A stretch of DNA of 64,000 nt from Ooceraea biroi (taxonomy: Eukaryota > Arthropoda > Insecta > Hymenoptera > Formicidae): NCBI RefSeq assembly GCF_003672135.1, contig NC_039508.1:16751945-16815944 (forward strand), given 5' to 3'. Position 1 is the stretch's first letter. Every line of letters begins with the position of its first letter. Positions 37,000-48,204 of the stretch are shown piece by piece. Under the pieces are notes generated by a model. That model did not search any database. It saw only the letters and a program-made list of their open reading frames with translations, and was not told the origin of the DNA. Position numbers and translations under genes: made by a program.

Positions 37000-37025
37000 G
37001 CATTAACGCGCGTAGGCGTTAATGC
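37000..37025. repeat. Perfect inverted repeat GCATTAACGC / GCGTTAATGC
   Basis: The 10-bp arms at 37000-37009 and 37016-37025 are exact reverse complements around a 6-nt loop (GCGTAG). Each arm holds a TTAA core flanked by GC. Confidence 0.85.
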
Positions 37026-37504
37026 GCGCACGTTTCGTTTTTCTCCTTTTTTTATTAAAAAGAAGATTTGTATATTCTCTAAAAGAATCACTTTAAGTGT
37101 TCGGATTCCTCGTACATAATATTCAAAAGTCGGTTTCTGGAGTTTCAGGTTTATGTATCTTCTACACATCTATCTCCCGTTTTATGCATCGTTTTTCATA
37201 TTACTCTCCGGTTTTGTTACGATGTTATTGTTATCTTAATGGCGCTAAATCCGTAGCGTCTTCCGAAGTATGTATAACCATGCGAGAGGCATCGGTATGG
37301 TCGAACCGTCGAGATAGATGGTAACGCTGGCAGCATAATTTCAGTTGCAAAAACAAAGGGAGTTAAGCAGGAATATATATGGCAGACGATAATTAACGTA
37401 ATCTGTTTCCATTGGACGCGGTGGAACGACGGCTGGCATTCACGGCGGGAATATCCAGTTGCAAACTTGAATCCACGAACGTGAATAAATGTTTTCGGGG
37501 GTGG

Positions 37505-37560
37505 GAGTGGCTGTAATTAAATTATAAATTGCTCGCAATTTTATACTAATTAGCAGAGGT
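37505..37560. promoter_or_regulatory. Cluster of TAATTA-type cores around a palindrome
   Basis: TAATTA (from 37514) and CTAATTAG (37547-37554) are homeodomain-type core sites. They flank a 16-nt palindrome with AAATTGC / GCAATTT arms (37526-37541). The dense spacing within about 50 bp is enhancer-like, but the cores are short and AT-rich, so chance is a real alternative. Confidence 0.2.
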
Positions 37561-38920
37561 ACACATTAACAGAGCTATTAAGTCTGCCCGCGCAGAAACT
37601 CGGTGATTCGGGTAGACTTTTTTTGTTGCGAATACATGTACGCGAGAACACTGCATCTGACAATAACACATTCTTAGCTGCCGGCGGAAATTGAGACTTG
37701 TAATTGATCAGAAAATGTATATTTATCCGTGCTAATTGCCACGCATTAAGATTAATTCGCTGGCAACACGCAGAAGTTTGCGACCGTAGTCGATTTTAAG
37801 GAAACTAGGCATTTCTCGTTTTAAGAGCGACATTAATTCTTGCAAACGAGACTGGAGCAACATGAACATCCCATAAGCATAATTAACGTATTTTAATAAG
37901 CTCTCTACATATTACGAATGAAGACGAAGTACCTTTATCCGTGTTTCAACCTGGAGAATTATAGCCACGTCACGAACAAAGACTGAAATAAATTCTCCTT
38001 AATTATTCGCGATTAAAGCTGGCTAAGGTGAACAATTATGACTGAACTCAAGGCCGATGAATCTCCGCGGTACATAAAAATAACTGCAATCGTATCAAAG
38101 ATCGAGACGGCCTTATTGAAAATCGGAGATCTCGGCAAATCGTCTTTACTTATTTCCTCTTATTCCCCTGCGCTTATTAGGAATTAGAGTTCTTTTTCCC
38201 TTTTCCACCCTCGCAACAAGATCTAACGTGCCTCATAAGTTGACCAATCGTGTATTCCTTGAACAATTTAGCCAGCAGTTGCTCTCCCATAAGGATAATA
38301 GGAATACGACGACCAATCAGGAAAACGAGTGTTTGGCTTATGGTTCAACGTCGCATGCTCTGAGCGATCGATCGGAAAACAATCCGGTTTATGCGACTTC
38401 CGCGTGCATCCGACGACTTCTTCCGGTTAACTACGGTGGTTTCTCCACCGTCAGAAGAAAGCATCTTTAAAAAACTCCGCAAAGTACCGACATTACCAGG
38501 AAAAGTTTTAAGAATATAAAAAAAGAATATAAAAGGTCATTTGTTTAAACTTAGTCGATCCAAGTATTTATTTTAAATCTTGGTACTTTAAAAGTACTAC
38601 ATCTAGATAAATATATCGTGCACTTGTCAGTATAAAAGAAAGAAATAAAATTGGAGTTTCCAATCGTATACATTTTGATATTTACTCTCAATTTAATTGG
38701 ATGAAATCTAATCTTTGGATATGTGATATCACGAACAAACACATTCCAAGATAAAAGAATTCAATGCTGCAGAATCTGTTCTATTTTTTCGGCTGTTTCT
38801 AACGCATTACGTGCCCGATACGTATGAACACGTACTTAAACACGGGTTTGCGCGTATATAGTGAATATTTCCCGCCTCATTATGACGCGCATTAACAGAA
38901 AATGCCAACCGCACAGAACA
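37561..38920. other. Mixed DNA, no recognised gene
   Basis: Small frames (for example 38228-38470, plus, 80 codons) show no recognisable motif. 38460-38720 is AT-rich. Confidence 0.4.
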
Positions 38921-38950
38921 TTTATCTCTCTTTCTCTCTCTCTCTCTTTC
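38921..38950 (+). repeat. Interrupted CT microsatellite
   Basis: These are CT-rich units with TTT interruptions on the plus strand. The tract reads as an Arg/Glu repeat in a minus-strand frame. Confidence 0.8.
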
Positions 38951-41900
38951 TATCGTGCGCGCGACATTATCTAAAATAATTTCGTGGGCCGCGCTGCGTA
39001 TCCGCGAAAGTGCTGCTAAATTCATAAACGCGCGCCTGGCCTATCATTATCGTCTTAACCAGCTTATCGTGGCATATAATTATGCGGCCTATTACATCCC
39101 ATACTCTCTCTTTCTCTTCCGTTCCCTCACATAGATGCACGAGTGGTCATTTTTGCGGGCGAATAATTTGCAACGTCATTATGGTCGACTGTTTATCGGT
39201 CGCAATGGAAAGTGGTCACATAGAGCATCATTCCAAGCGATTTTATCTACTTGATCAGGATTCACTGATACCGCAATCACGAATCGCATCCGTGAAACCT
39301 GTTTCAGGACCCGCATCGTTACATCGCCGAGAGTCGCCTGATTTCTCTAATCGCATAGAGACGCTCGATTCCGTCTGCGGGCATTACACCGTTCGCCAGT
39401 CACCCTGAATAATTTCACAAGCGATCATGTAAAACGCATGAAACACGACACGAGTGTCGTATACGCGAGTGTTCCATCACAATTATCACGGCGGAACCGC
39501 TACAATCAACTTGATTAAATCAAGTAATATTTTTTGACCGATTCGCGACGGTCGGTCCCCAATTTATCGGGCGCGGCTCCAATCGAGATCGCTCGTGCAA
39601 AAATAAAAATAGCGACGTTTCGAGAAATACGGCTGGATTTTATTTTCCGACGAAGTATCTATCGAACTAAATTGAATACACAACTAAATGCACAGCCGGC
39701 TATACGCAACTAGTTTCGATCAATACACATTTCTATTATAATAAATCAGTTACAATTCGTCATTACAAGGATCTGAATTAGCGAAATGATTACATTTGAG
39801 AATTGTTATTCGGTTAGTTCGTAAAGCGCATTATTACTGCGGCGCATGATGAAAGCGGCTCGTAAAATCGCTCGATTCACAGTCGAATCCGTTAACATCC
39901 CTCTTCCGTTGTGCCGGATTACGGCGAATTCGAAAAATGGAGGATGCACGAGGATAATTCAGCATAGAATTCGCGCTAATGACGTTGACGCTCTTTAACG
40001 ACGCCAATGCAGCAGTACCGCACCGCGAACGAGCTCGCGTGGCGCGTTATCCACAACAAGTTTATACATTCGAATTGCAACTGATAGGGAAACAAGTTAC
40101 GGCGGATTGCCAATTGGATCGCAGTTAGTGTCGGGTGGATAGTTTATTCGCGGGCCGTCGATAATGCCGTTGCCGCGTGTGTGTTCAAGCATATCATAAA
40201 CATATACGCGTACGCGTGCATACATATGATCGCGAAACATGCGAGCGCCATTTAGCGCGCACGTTAATTCAATCAAATCAACCGGCGGCGCGCACTCGAA
40301 AAAGCCCGAGCGCTGCAAATAAATCATTCAAACGCGGCTCGGTATCCCGCATTACGCGAAAAAGAATCGACACGAGGGGATCAATTGTTTCGCGACCGGT
40401 GCTATATTTTTTTGCAATAGATTTCCAATTATTTTAATCGCGCGCGCGCGTGCACCCGCGACGCAACGCACCGCTCGCACAGCCGTCGTTCCTCCAATTT
40501 TGCTGGAATTGTTTTCTCTCTTTAAATATTTTTTTTGTTCGCGCGCTAACGCTACGTGGAAATACGAATTATTGTAACACGAGTTGACAAGTTTCTGCAT
40601 GTTCTTTGTTGAATTACTTATGGACTAAATTGAAATCGCGTCGTATTTTACAATAAAAAGCGAGGAGACGAGGATGTTTTCATTAAGTAATTTACCCCGA
40701 TGAAATTCTCGATACATTTCTGATGAAGAAGTTATTAAAAATTAATAGATTTATGTAAATTTAATACAGAGATATAAAAAGAGTTACAGAGTTTTGTTTC
40801 TAAATTTACTATACATGGATCTTATTTTTATGTACTAATTTAGCCTCCCAACATATATTTTGACGCGTAATGTGTCACTCTGTCTTATTTCTTTTTTTAA
40901 CTTTTGTAACTTTCGAATAGAGAGAATATTTTCCGTTTTACTTATGTACGTCATGATTGTACATTAGAGTATCCACAACAAAGAGGACTCGAAAACACGT
41001 TTTACTTGATGTTATCGCAATTTATAAGCGCGGGAATTCTGGAAGGCAGGCACATTGACGCTCGCCCGACTATTACAATCTCGCGGGATAGGATGATCGA
41101 GCAGGTCAAGATAAAGAACCGAGAGACTCCGAGGCGGGTCTTGAGAAGAAAAAGACAGATAATGAAAAAGGGAAAGAGAGAGAACGCGCGTAATAAAGGC
41201 GCGTATTCGCGTTCGCGCCTTCGAGTATTTAAGTCCCCGATACCCAGGAACACACGGCCGACGTCATTTTGTTTCTGCCGAGCTCGTTGTGTGCCCTCCC
41301 CCTTTTATCTTAATCCCTGAACCGTATCTCGCTCCTTTAGTCGTTCCCCGGAACCCTGTTCCCCTTGCCCTCCCAGTCACCCGGTACTACCGGCCCTAAA
41401 CTCTTCCCTCGCTCAACCCTTCTTCTCTCGTCTCGTCCGCTCGCGTTCTCCACTTCTGCGCGGCTCCCTAATAAAGATCCATTTCTCAGCGTTACGACAG
41501 GCCGATAAGCAAGGCCACAATTTCAATTACGGCGTTAAGTCCGACGAGATCGCTGGACCGTAAAAACTGCGAGACTATAAGCCAGATACTAAGCAAGTAA
41601 AAATCAACGATACGTCCCGCGGGCTTGCCCCCTTCCCCCTTTCCTCATCGTCCTTCTCTCGTTTTCGTATCTTTCTCTTTCTTTCTCTCTTGCCTGAATC
41701 GCGGTCGGCGCGGTGCATTTTCTCGCTCCTCTTCGTCGCTCTTCAATTGAGGTGGAGAGACGAGACGAAGAAGCGGAGGCGGGGAAGCGCACAACCGAGG
41801 TTTGACTCGTTAATATATCAGATTATGCTGGAACAGCAAGTCTAATTTATATCACGGTAAACTGCGGGCTGCACCTCGGGCTTCACCGCCGCCTGCCATT

Positions 41901-43260
41901 TTTAATACGTCCTTAAAGCGTCGCATCTCTTAAAAGATTTCACGTCCCCACTTCAGTCGTTCATCCCTGCCTTGCCGCCCTTTATCCCTTTCTCATTCTC
42001 GTCATATTTCGTTTAGCCCACGATGAAATACCTCACATAGAAAATATTCCGAATTCAGTTCGATTCCTTACAAAAATCATAATGGGAAAAATGTACAAAA
42101 TTTTCAAAAATACGGATTTAAGGCAATATCATAATTTCAAGTATTATATTTGTTCTCTCGTGTTTATTTTATTATTATTTTACCTTCATCGTGAACAATA
42201 TTTTACCTTTTACCTTCATCGAAAGAATAAAAGAGAATCAACACAATCAGCAAAATAATAAAAAATAAAATATTGCTACTTTAAAATGACGTTTAAATCT
42301 TAAACGTAAATGAGTGATATTTAAAATGTACTGAATATCATATGAAATAAATTTAATATTGAAAATGATGTGGCGAATCGTTGCTTTCGTTCACGTCGAG
42401 CTCTCTCGAGAACGATCTTCCAGTGCCGCTCGAGGCAGCCATCGTTCCCGGGGATCTCGTACGGATAACGCGCTCGGTTTTCGCTAGTATCCTGACGCTC
42501 TGCCATTTTTATGGCGCAATCTTCTGCGGCGCGTAGTCCAGCTCGAGCGCACTTGGCATTATATTGCATTCCGAGGAAACACCTGTCGCGAATAAACACA
42601 GGCACTGCAGGCCGTGGCCGCCGAGGGAAACGTAACTCAGTGACGGTGGACGTGCCATGAAATACGGCCTGGGCCATAAAAGTGATATCTAATTATCTGC
42701 GTTATGAATGAGCGAGATGATCATTCTCTCGCCAGTACAAAGCCCGCGTAATTATCCGACACTCGTAAACAGATTACATCGGGGGCGAGGGAATTCGTTC
42801 TCGAACTCTCGTCTCTGCCCGCCTATCGACTTGCCCGTGCATGGGTGCCGTCGATGAATGGTGATGAAGATTGCGTAAGAGCGTGACGCTCGCCGCGGTA
42901 ATGTGAAAGAAGCCGCCTCATTATGATTTATTTGTCGCGGTCAATTAGAGCGCTGCCGGACCTCTTCTGTCCCTTTTACTCTATCCTTGCCTTTCTCTCG
43001 CGCGCCTGGCCGTGGCTTCAAAGAAGAAGACGATGAAGGAATTACGCGGGCACTCGTAAAACAGCTTAACGGTCCTTCCAGAAATGGAGGAAGAGAGAAA
43101 GAAAGAACGAGAGAGAAAGAGGGTATCGAGAACGAGTTAAGTGGCTAAAAAAATGGCTACGCCTGAAAGGAGCGCCAAAGAGACGCGTTTTTCTCCGGCA
43201 ATTCGTCGAGCGAGATTGTTACAAGAACTATACTGCTGCTTCCTGTCGGCTTCTACACCT
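38951..43260. other. Mixed DNA, no recognised gene
   Basis: A plus frame 39082-39408 (108 codons) has diverse composition after its first 20 residues but no known domain. (CG)6 lies at 40439-40450. 40660-40980 and 42050-42350 are AT-rich. 41590-41700 is pyrimidine-rich and 43080-43125 purine-rich. 42660-42960 contains several ATTA/TAAT cores within CpG-richer sequence and could be regulatory, but nothing proves it. Confidence 0.4.
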
Positions 43261-43267
43261 GGAATGT

Positions 43268-43288
43268 ACATCTAGTGTCACTAGATGT
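43268..43288. repeat. Perfect palindrome ACATCTAGTG-T-CACTAGATGT
   Basis: Two exact 10-bp arms are separated by a single T. It lies about 220 bp outside the left end of the hAT-type element and is not part of its ends. Confidence 0.9.
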
Positions 43289-43503
43289 GCAGCACGCCCT
43301 GTCTGTGATGCAAAGAGCACTGAAATTGCAGAAACCACGCCTATGTATGTTATTCTATGTACTATGCTACTTTACTTTTTTCAATTATCACTGTTGCAAA
43401 CATGACATCAAAGATGAAATTGAGACGCTTTTTTGTTTCTTACAATTGTCTAATATTATTCAATTACTCTATTGAAGAAAAGAAACCTAACCCAAAAAAT
43501 ATA

Positions 43504-43511
43504 GCTGTAAC
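43504..43511. repeat. 8-bp target-site duplication, left copy
   Basis: GCTGTAAC abuts the left terminal inverted repeat of the element at 43512 and is repeated exactly at 44848-44855. An 8-bp duplication is the hAT superfamily signature. Confidence 0.9.
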
Positions 43512-44004
43512 CAGAGGGGAATTCACAACATAAAATTTTGTACACCACTGCCGATTTTAGACAATGCTGTAAAATTCGAGAAAACACTGCCGACATTTTC
43601 GTTCACTGCCGACAATGCCTAATCAATGCTTACAATGCCGTCAATCCCGCATTAAAGTTAAGGTAATGCCATGCTATTATGAACACTGCCGCGAACTATT
43701 ATGAACCTGCCGCCCATTATCGTACGCCAATGGCTATCCTAAAGCTAAAGAAGAATCCTAAAGCTTTCCCGAAATATTCTACACAATTACAAACAACTCA
43801 AAAGTACAAAGAACTAAAAAACTTTTAAATATTCTTTAAAGCGATCGTGCTATCTGCCGTTACCGACCCGTTACTCATTACCGACCCTTACCGATAGGCG
43901 GAGTCGGTCATTGTGTGCATCACACGAATATACGGAAGGCATATCTACCGTTGCTTGTACATGTAATTGTACATTATTATATGCAATTGTACATTATAAT
44001 ATAA

Positions 44005-44166
44005 CTCTCTCTCTCTCTCTCCTGCTCTCTCTCTTTCTCCCACTTTCTCTCTCTCTCTCCCGCTCTCTCTCCCGCTCTCTCTCTCTCTCCCTCTCCCGCT
44101 CTCTCTCCCGTTCTCTCTCCCGCTCTCTCTCTCTCTCTCCCCCCCTCTCTCTCTCCCTCTCTCTTT
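44005..44166 (+). repeat. Long CT-rich microsatellite inside the hAT-type element
   Basis: About 160 bases consist almost only of C and T: CT runs broken by CCTG, CCCG, CTTTC and CCC interruptions. The pattern is of repeated CTCTCTCCCG blocks. The Ser/Leu and Arg/Glu open frames here are artefacts of the repeat. It begins directly after two copies of AATTGTACATTAT. Confidence 0.95.
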
Positions 44167-44215
44167 CTGCGCATTGCTAGCATCTGTTAGCATGCGAAGA
44201 GACTGACTCAACATA

Positions 44216-44458
44216 CACTGAGAAAAAAATGATAATGGTCCAACGAAAGTCTTGTCACGGGATGCCAACAAAATATATACTTATTTCGACAAGTTATATA
44301 TTGAAACAAATATGTAGTTCTTGGATTACACACATGAGAATTATAATCCAACAATTATATATTTGATTCAATATATAACTTGTTGAAATAAGTATATATT
44401 TTGTTGGCAACCCCGTGACAAGACATTTCGTTGGATCAATTACATTTTTTTCTCAGTG
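44216..44458. mobile_element. Nested 243-bp palindromic MITE flanked by TA
   Basis: The ends CACTGAGAAAAAAATG and their exact complement (44443-44458) begin arms of about 115 bp that pair along almost the whole element around a short loop (about 44331-44341). The flanking dinucleotide is TA on both sides (44214-44215 and 44459-44460), as expected for Tc1/mariner-like target duplication. There is no coding capacity. It sits inside the hAT-type element, so it inserted later. The arms differ at scattered positions, which argues for some age or for independent mutation. Confidence 0.88.
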
Positions 44459-44847
44459 TACGTTTCGTGTGCACTCGGGACTACTACTCGGAACCGTCCC
44501 GAGCGCACATGGACACGATACATAGTTGTGTGCGTCATCCCTTCCCATGCTACCAAATGCTACCAGTGCGCAGCGACCGGAATCTGGCATCTCTAGAAGT
44601 CTGTTATTGTTTAGACTGCACATGCGCATATCCAGGAATAGGAGTAGTGGGACGTCCACTGCCGTATTGCCGAGTCAATGCCGGCTAAAATTCTGATAAT
44701 GCCTTAGCAATGCTATGCAATGCCTCCTACATTGCCACTGCCACTAGTCATTATTACCACTGCCCAACCACTGACGACAATGCCGTCCAATATTTTAGTC
44801 CACTGCCGAATTTTTGTACACCAATGCCGGCTGTGAATTCCCCCCTG

Positions 44848-44855
44848 GCTGTAAC
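44848..44855. repeat. 8-bp target-site duplication, right copy
   Basis: GCTGTAAC is identical to 43504-43511 and abuts the right inverted repeat of the hAT-type element. Confidence 0.9.
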
Positions 44856-45230
44856 TAATTTATGTACTTGTCTGCATATTTTAATATTTTTGTTGCATTC
44901 TCAACCGCGTTCACCGTGTAACGTAATGAATATGATACCGATCTTGATTTTCGAAAAACAAAACGTTGCAAAACGCGCGCGCCTTGCTCCGCAAGCAATG
45001 CAAAAAGACGATACTTTATTTATAACATTGTAGACTTGAATAATCAGGAGTACGCGTACCCATGATTCGCAAAAATTCTCGCTTTCAATGCATCATCGCG
45101 GGCAATTAATTATGCACGATCCGTCATTACGGGCGCGATTGCGGGATGTGCACGGCGCGGTGCGGCGTGCGTGTATGCACGTGCACGCCTCGGTGTGATT
45201 GCACGGTCGATTTATAACGCTCCATATTTG
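44856..45230. other. Mixed DNA, no recognised gene
   Basis: AT-rich at first, then GC-rich (45130-45200, alternating GC/GT). No feature is supported. Confidence 0.4.
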
Positions 45231-45720
45231 CGGCCGTGATTAAACATTGTTGCGAGGTGATTACCCAGAAACGACGATCCCGGCTCGAAGGAGACGGCCT
45301 TGGTCGATAAATCCCCGGCTCGAGAGCACGATTTCTCGCGCCCGATCATGCCGCCGCCGGAGTTAACTCGCGAGAGGTATCTTAAGCGCGATTAAATCGC
45401 CGTGAAAAAGTGGCGCTGTGTAGGCCCGATAATTTACTAAAGAATAATTATTGTCTATTCACGGCGCGCCTCAAGGAGAGGCGCGACGCGGCACGGCGCG
45501 GCGCGGCGTGGCCGCTCGCCTCTCTCGCTCCCGGATCATCAGGCGGACCTTGTCCCTAATTATAAATCTCATTAATGGAGATTGATTTCAAATTCAACGT
45601 CTGTAATAAGCGTCGATTCACGGCGCGGCGCGTAATCACGCGCCCCCGCCCTGCTATTAATTCCTGTTACCGGCCGTTACCAGGAGCATTTCTTGTCTTG
45701 TCGCGGGTCGCAATTACTTG
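45231..45720. promoter_or_regulatory. GC-rich block with hairpins and ATTA cores, possible enhancer
   Basis: CpG-dense DNA contains a hairpin with 8-bp arms (45465-45472 / 45478-45485, CGCGCCTC / GAGGCGCG) and GGCACGGCGCGG-type repeats. There is also a second hairpin, AATCTC / GAGATT (45565-45570 / 45578-45583), whose loop holds ATTAAT. TAATTA lies just upstream of that. No open frame over 60 codons covers it. The mixture of structured GC-rich sequence and homeodomain-type cores is what conserved non-coding elements often look like; conservation cannot be seen from here. Confidence 0.2.
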
Positions 45721-47581
45721 ATCGCGGAATATCACTCGTCTTCGAGATATCGATAAGTCATTCGTTGTTATTTCTTTCATAGTATCGTTTCTATGTATAT
45801 AGTCACCGGATTCCGCTCGAAATCGCGTATCCTTCCTTCGTGCAATTCGCTGCGAAGTTCTAATAAGTCGGGGAATTCGTGATTTTGTAGCTTTTCAACA
45901 TTATCATATTTTGCATTTGTAACAGTGTGCTCCGTTGCAAAAATTTCTACTTTTGAGGAACGTGATTAAAATACTTTTTACGTTTTTTGTGTAATTAGAA
46001 TATCATTTTGGAGACGAATAAATTAAGCAGAATATTTATGTAACGCTTCACATAAATAAATAATAGGGAAAACCATTTTTAATACATAGTTATTTATACA
46101 ATAATCCTTGATATTTTTCAGTTTAAATTCAATTTTTATTTCATTTTTTATTTTAACATATTTAAATGTTGCAATACATTGTTCACATAACTACGTCAAC
46201 ACGAGTTAACGTGCTACTAAATTATTTGATATGCATAGTTGCAGCAGGAATGTAATTATGATGATCTCTTCATCAGGGCATTTCGTGAAGGAGCATCTCA
46301 TTATGCTCCTGCCTTGCCTACTAAATGACAAAATTAGAAGGCGGTAGAAGAAAAGACGCGTATCGACGACTTAAACGCTATTTAATGCCAGCGGGCGACG
46401 AGGTTTAATTAAATCAAATAGGGAGGGTACACACTTTTAACTTGCTCACTACAGACGAAAGGTATGACCAAAAACACAACGTCGCTGCCGAAAGTTCGTT
46501 ACGCAAAGCCCATCAGGCTTATCGGGATGATTTCGCTTAATTAGTTTAATACCTATACGATTTAACTTGCCGTTTTACTTAAGATAGCACAAAAGTACAT
46601 TCGGTAATTTGAACTTTTCAAACTTAAAGTGTTTACATTAGAAAATACAGGCAGAAGACTAAAGATTAGCGTCCCGTCTTCGAGAGGATCTCAGTCTTAA
46701 TTACATCTGAACCGTGAAAGTATTAAAAAAGAAGAACAAATTGACACGTATCGTTTCACTAATATATATGCACTCAAAATGTGTGCATTTTGACGGAGAA
46801 ATGAAAAATGGATCCGATGGACTTCATGAGTTTTTTACCCGATAAAAATACGAGGATTACGCGATGTATTCGAACGATTGAAAAGGTTTTTTTTACAAAA
46901 AGCAATAGTAGTCCAAAAAAGATTTTGAGTATCATTGTTTAATGTGATATATGGTTTACTGTCGGGATTTATTCAACTAAAAAATGTGTCATAGAACGAT
47001 ATATAAAATTAAAGTGGAGTGTAAAAGGACAGAAACCATCATGCTTTTATTTTCGCGATATTTTTCTGCATTTCTCTCTCCATGCTCTCGCAAAAATTCC
47101 TTACGAAATGAAATAATTACTTCATCAACAAACTCGTGCAATTAATAAACTAAATTCACATTCAGTTCTAGATTTCTCTTTCAAAATAGAAATTCCTTTC
47201 CAAGTTATACATAAATTGTCATTAAAACTGTATAATTAAAAATCATCACGTGAAACACAGTCATAGATCAAGTAAACATGCTTTATGGAAGACTGGGTCA
47301 GCGTCAATTTGAAGATCCCTGTTAGAAAACACGGGAAAAGATGGGCGCAAAGATGTGAAACTAGGCAAATATGCGAAGTCGTCTGGCAGATTGGATTAAT
47401 TCAAACATTTGCGACCGGACGGGCGTCGACGTCCGATTCCATCTCGCAGCGTATCCATATCCTAATTTTCTTCCTACGTTGTGCGGTATATAGCGTAAGG
47501 GCCGTGGGCCGTTTGCCTACGCAGCGGAACGGAGGGCGCGGTCCTCAGACGAAGGGAACCAAGAGATCGCATATTCGTATG
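45721..47581. other. Mostly AT-rich DNA, no recognised gene
   Basis: 45880-46260 and 46560-47270 are AT-rich with few open frames. The plus frame 47285-47626 (113 codons) runs into the left end of the element starting at 47584 and matches no family I know. Confidence 0.4.
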
Positions 47582-47583
47582 TA

Positions 47584-48202
47584 CAGGGTGCATCAGAAGT
47601 GCGCCTCTTCCTCTCAGCTACTGTAACCTTTCGTTATATGCAAAGTTCTAGGTTTTCTCTGGTGCAAATTTCATCGAACACCGTTAATTGCAGCTTTTCA
47701 AACCAGCATCGAATATTTGAACTAATTAAACGGAATTTCCGCTGCAGGGAAGAGTGTACTTAAAATCGAGTGGAAATTACGCTTATGATTCTTCAAGCTT
47801 AATTCGTCAAAATCTTTTAATATTCGATGTGGAGTAAATTTCAACTATGCCATTTATCAAATTCTTGAAGAAAAAGTCATTCGAAATTCTGTAACTAGAA
47901 AAACAGATGCATATATCTTTTATACAAAAATTTATCAATCTTTACGACAGATTTATAAATTCATTGTTTGCTAAGATTTAAAGTATTTAAAATATTATAA
48001 TGTTGAATTAAAATCTGATCAAATTATATTTTTCCGGGTAATGTGCCGTATAAATTTATACTTTACTACTGTATAAACTAATGAAATAAGCTTTACACAA
48101 GCTTAATCCACTAACTCCTGCTAAATGTAAAAGGGAGTAACTTTCGAGTAATCTTTGAGGAATCTGTAACTCTCGGATATGTGTGATCTTTGATACACCC
48201 TG
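47584..48202. mobile_element. Probable short non-autonomous DNA transposon, 619 bp
   Basis: The ends are CAGGGTGCATCA (47584-47595) and, on the other strand at 48202, CAGGGTGTATCA. This is a 12-bp inverted repeat with one mismatch, flanked by TA on both sides (47582-47583 and 48203-48204). The interior is AT-rich, lacks open frames and contrasts with the CpG-richer flanks. Motifs resembling GTAACYTTCG recur near both ends. The TA flank points to a Tc1/mariner-like or another TA-targeting family; the superfamily cannot be fixed from such short ends. Confidence 0.6.
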
Positions 48203-48204
48203 TA

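Larger units (their letters stand above)
43512..44847. mobile_element. Non-autonomous hAT-type DNA transposon, 1336 bp
   Basis: The ends are inverted repeats of 16 bp with one mismatch: CAGAGGGGAATTCACA at 43512-43527, and the reverse complement of CAGGGGGGAATTCACA at 44832-44847. The element is flanked by the perfect 8-bp duplication GCTGTAAC. CAG-type termini plus an 8-bp duplication define the hAT superfamily. No frame for a hAT transposase or its BED/dimerisation domain is present, so the element would have to be mobilised in trans. Both subterminal regions are packed with TGCCG motifs (about 13), most on the plus strand. An 18-bp near-identical direct copy, TTTTGTACACCAMTGCCG (M = A or C), lies at 43536-43553 and 44812-44829. 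The interior is interrupted by a CT tract and a nested MITE. Confidence 0.88.

Noticed and set aside
38872..42926. Shared 14-mer CCGCCTCATTATGA at 38872 and 42913
   Set aside because: Several 14-mers are expected to be shared by chance in 64 kb, and the flanks do not align.
43911..44271. Ser/Leu- and Arg/Glu-rich frames across the CT tract
   Set aside because: They are direct translations of the microsatellite inside the transposon.
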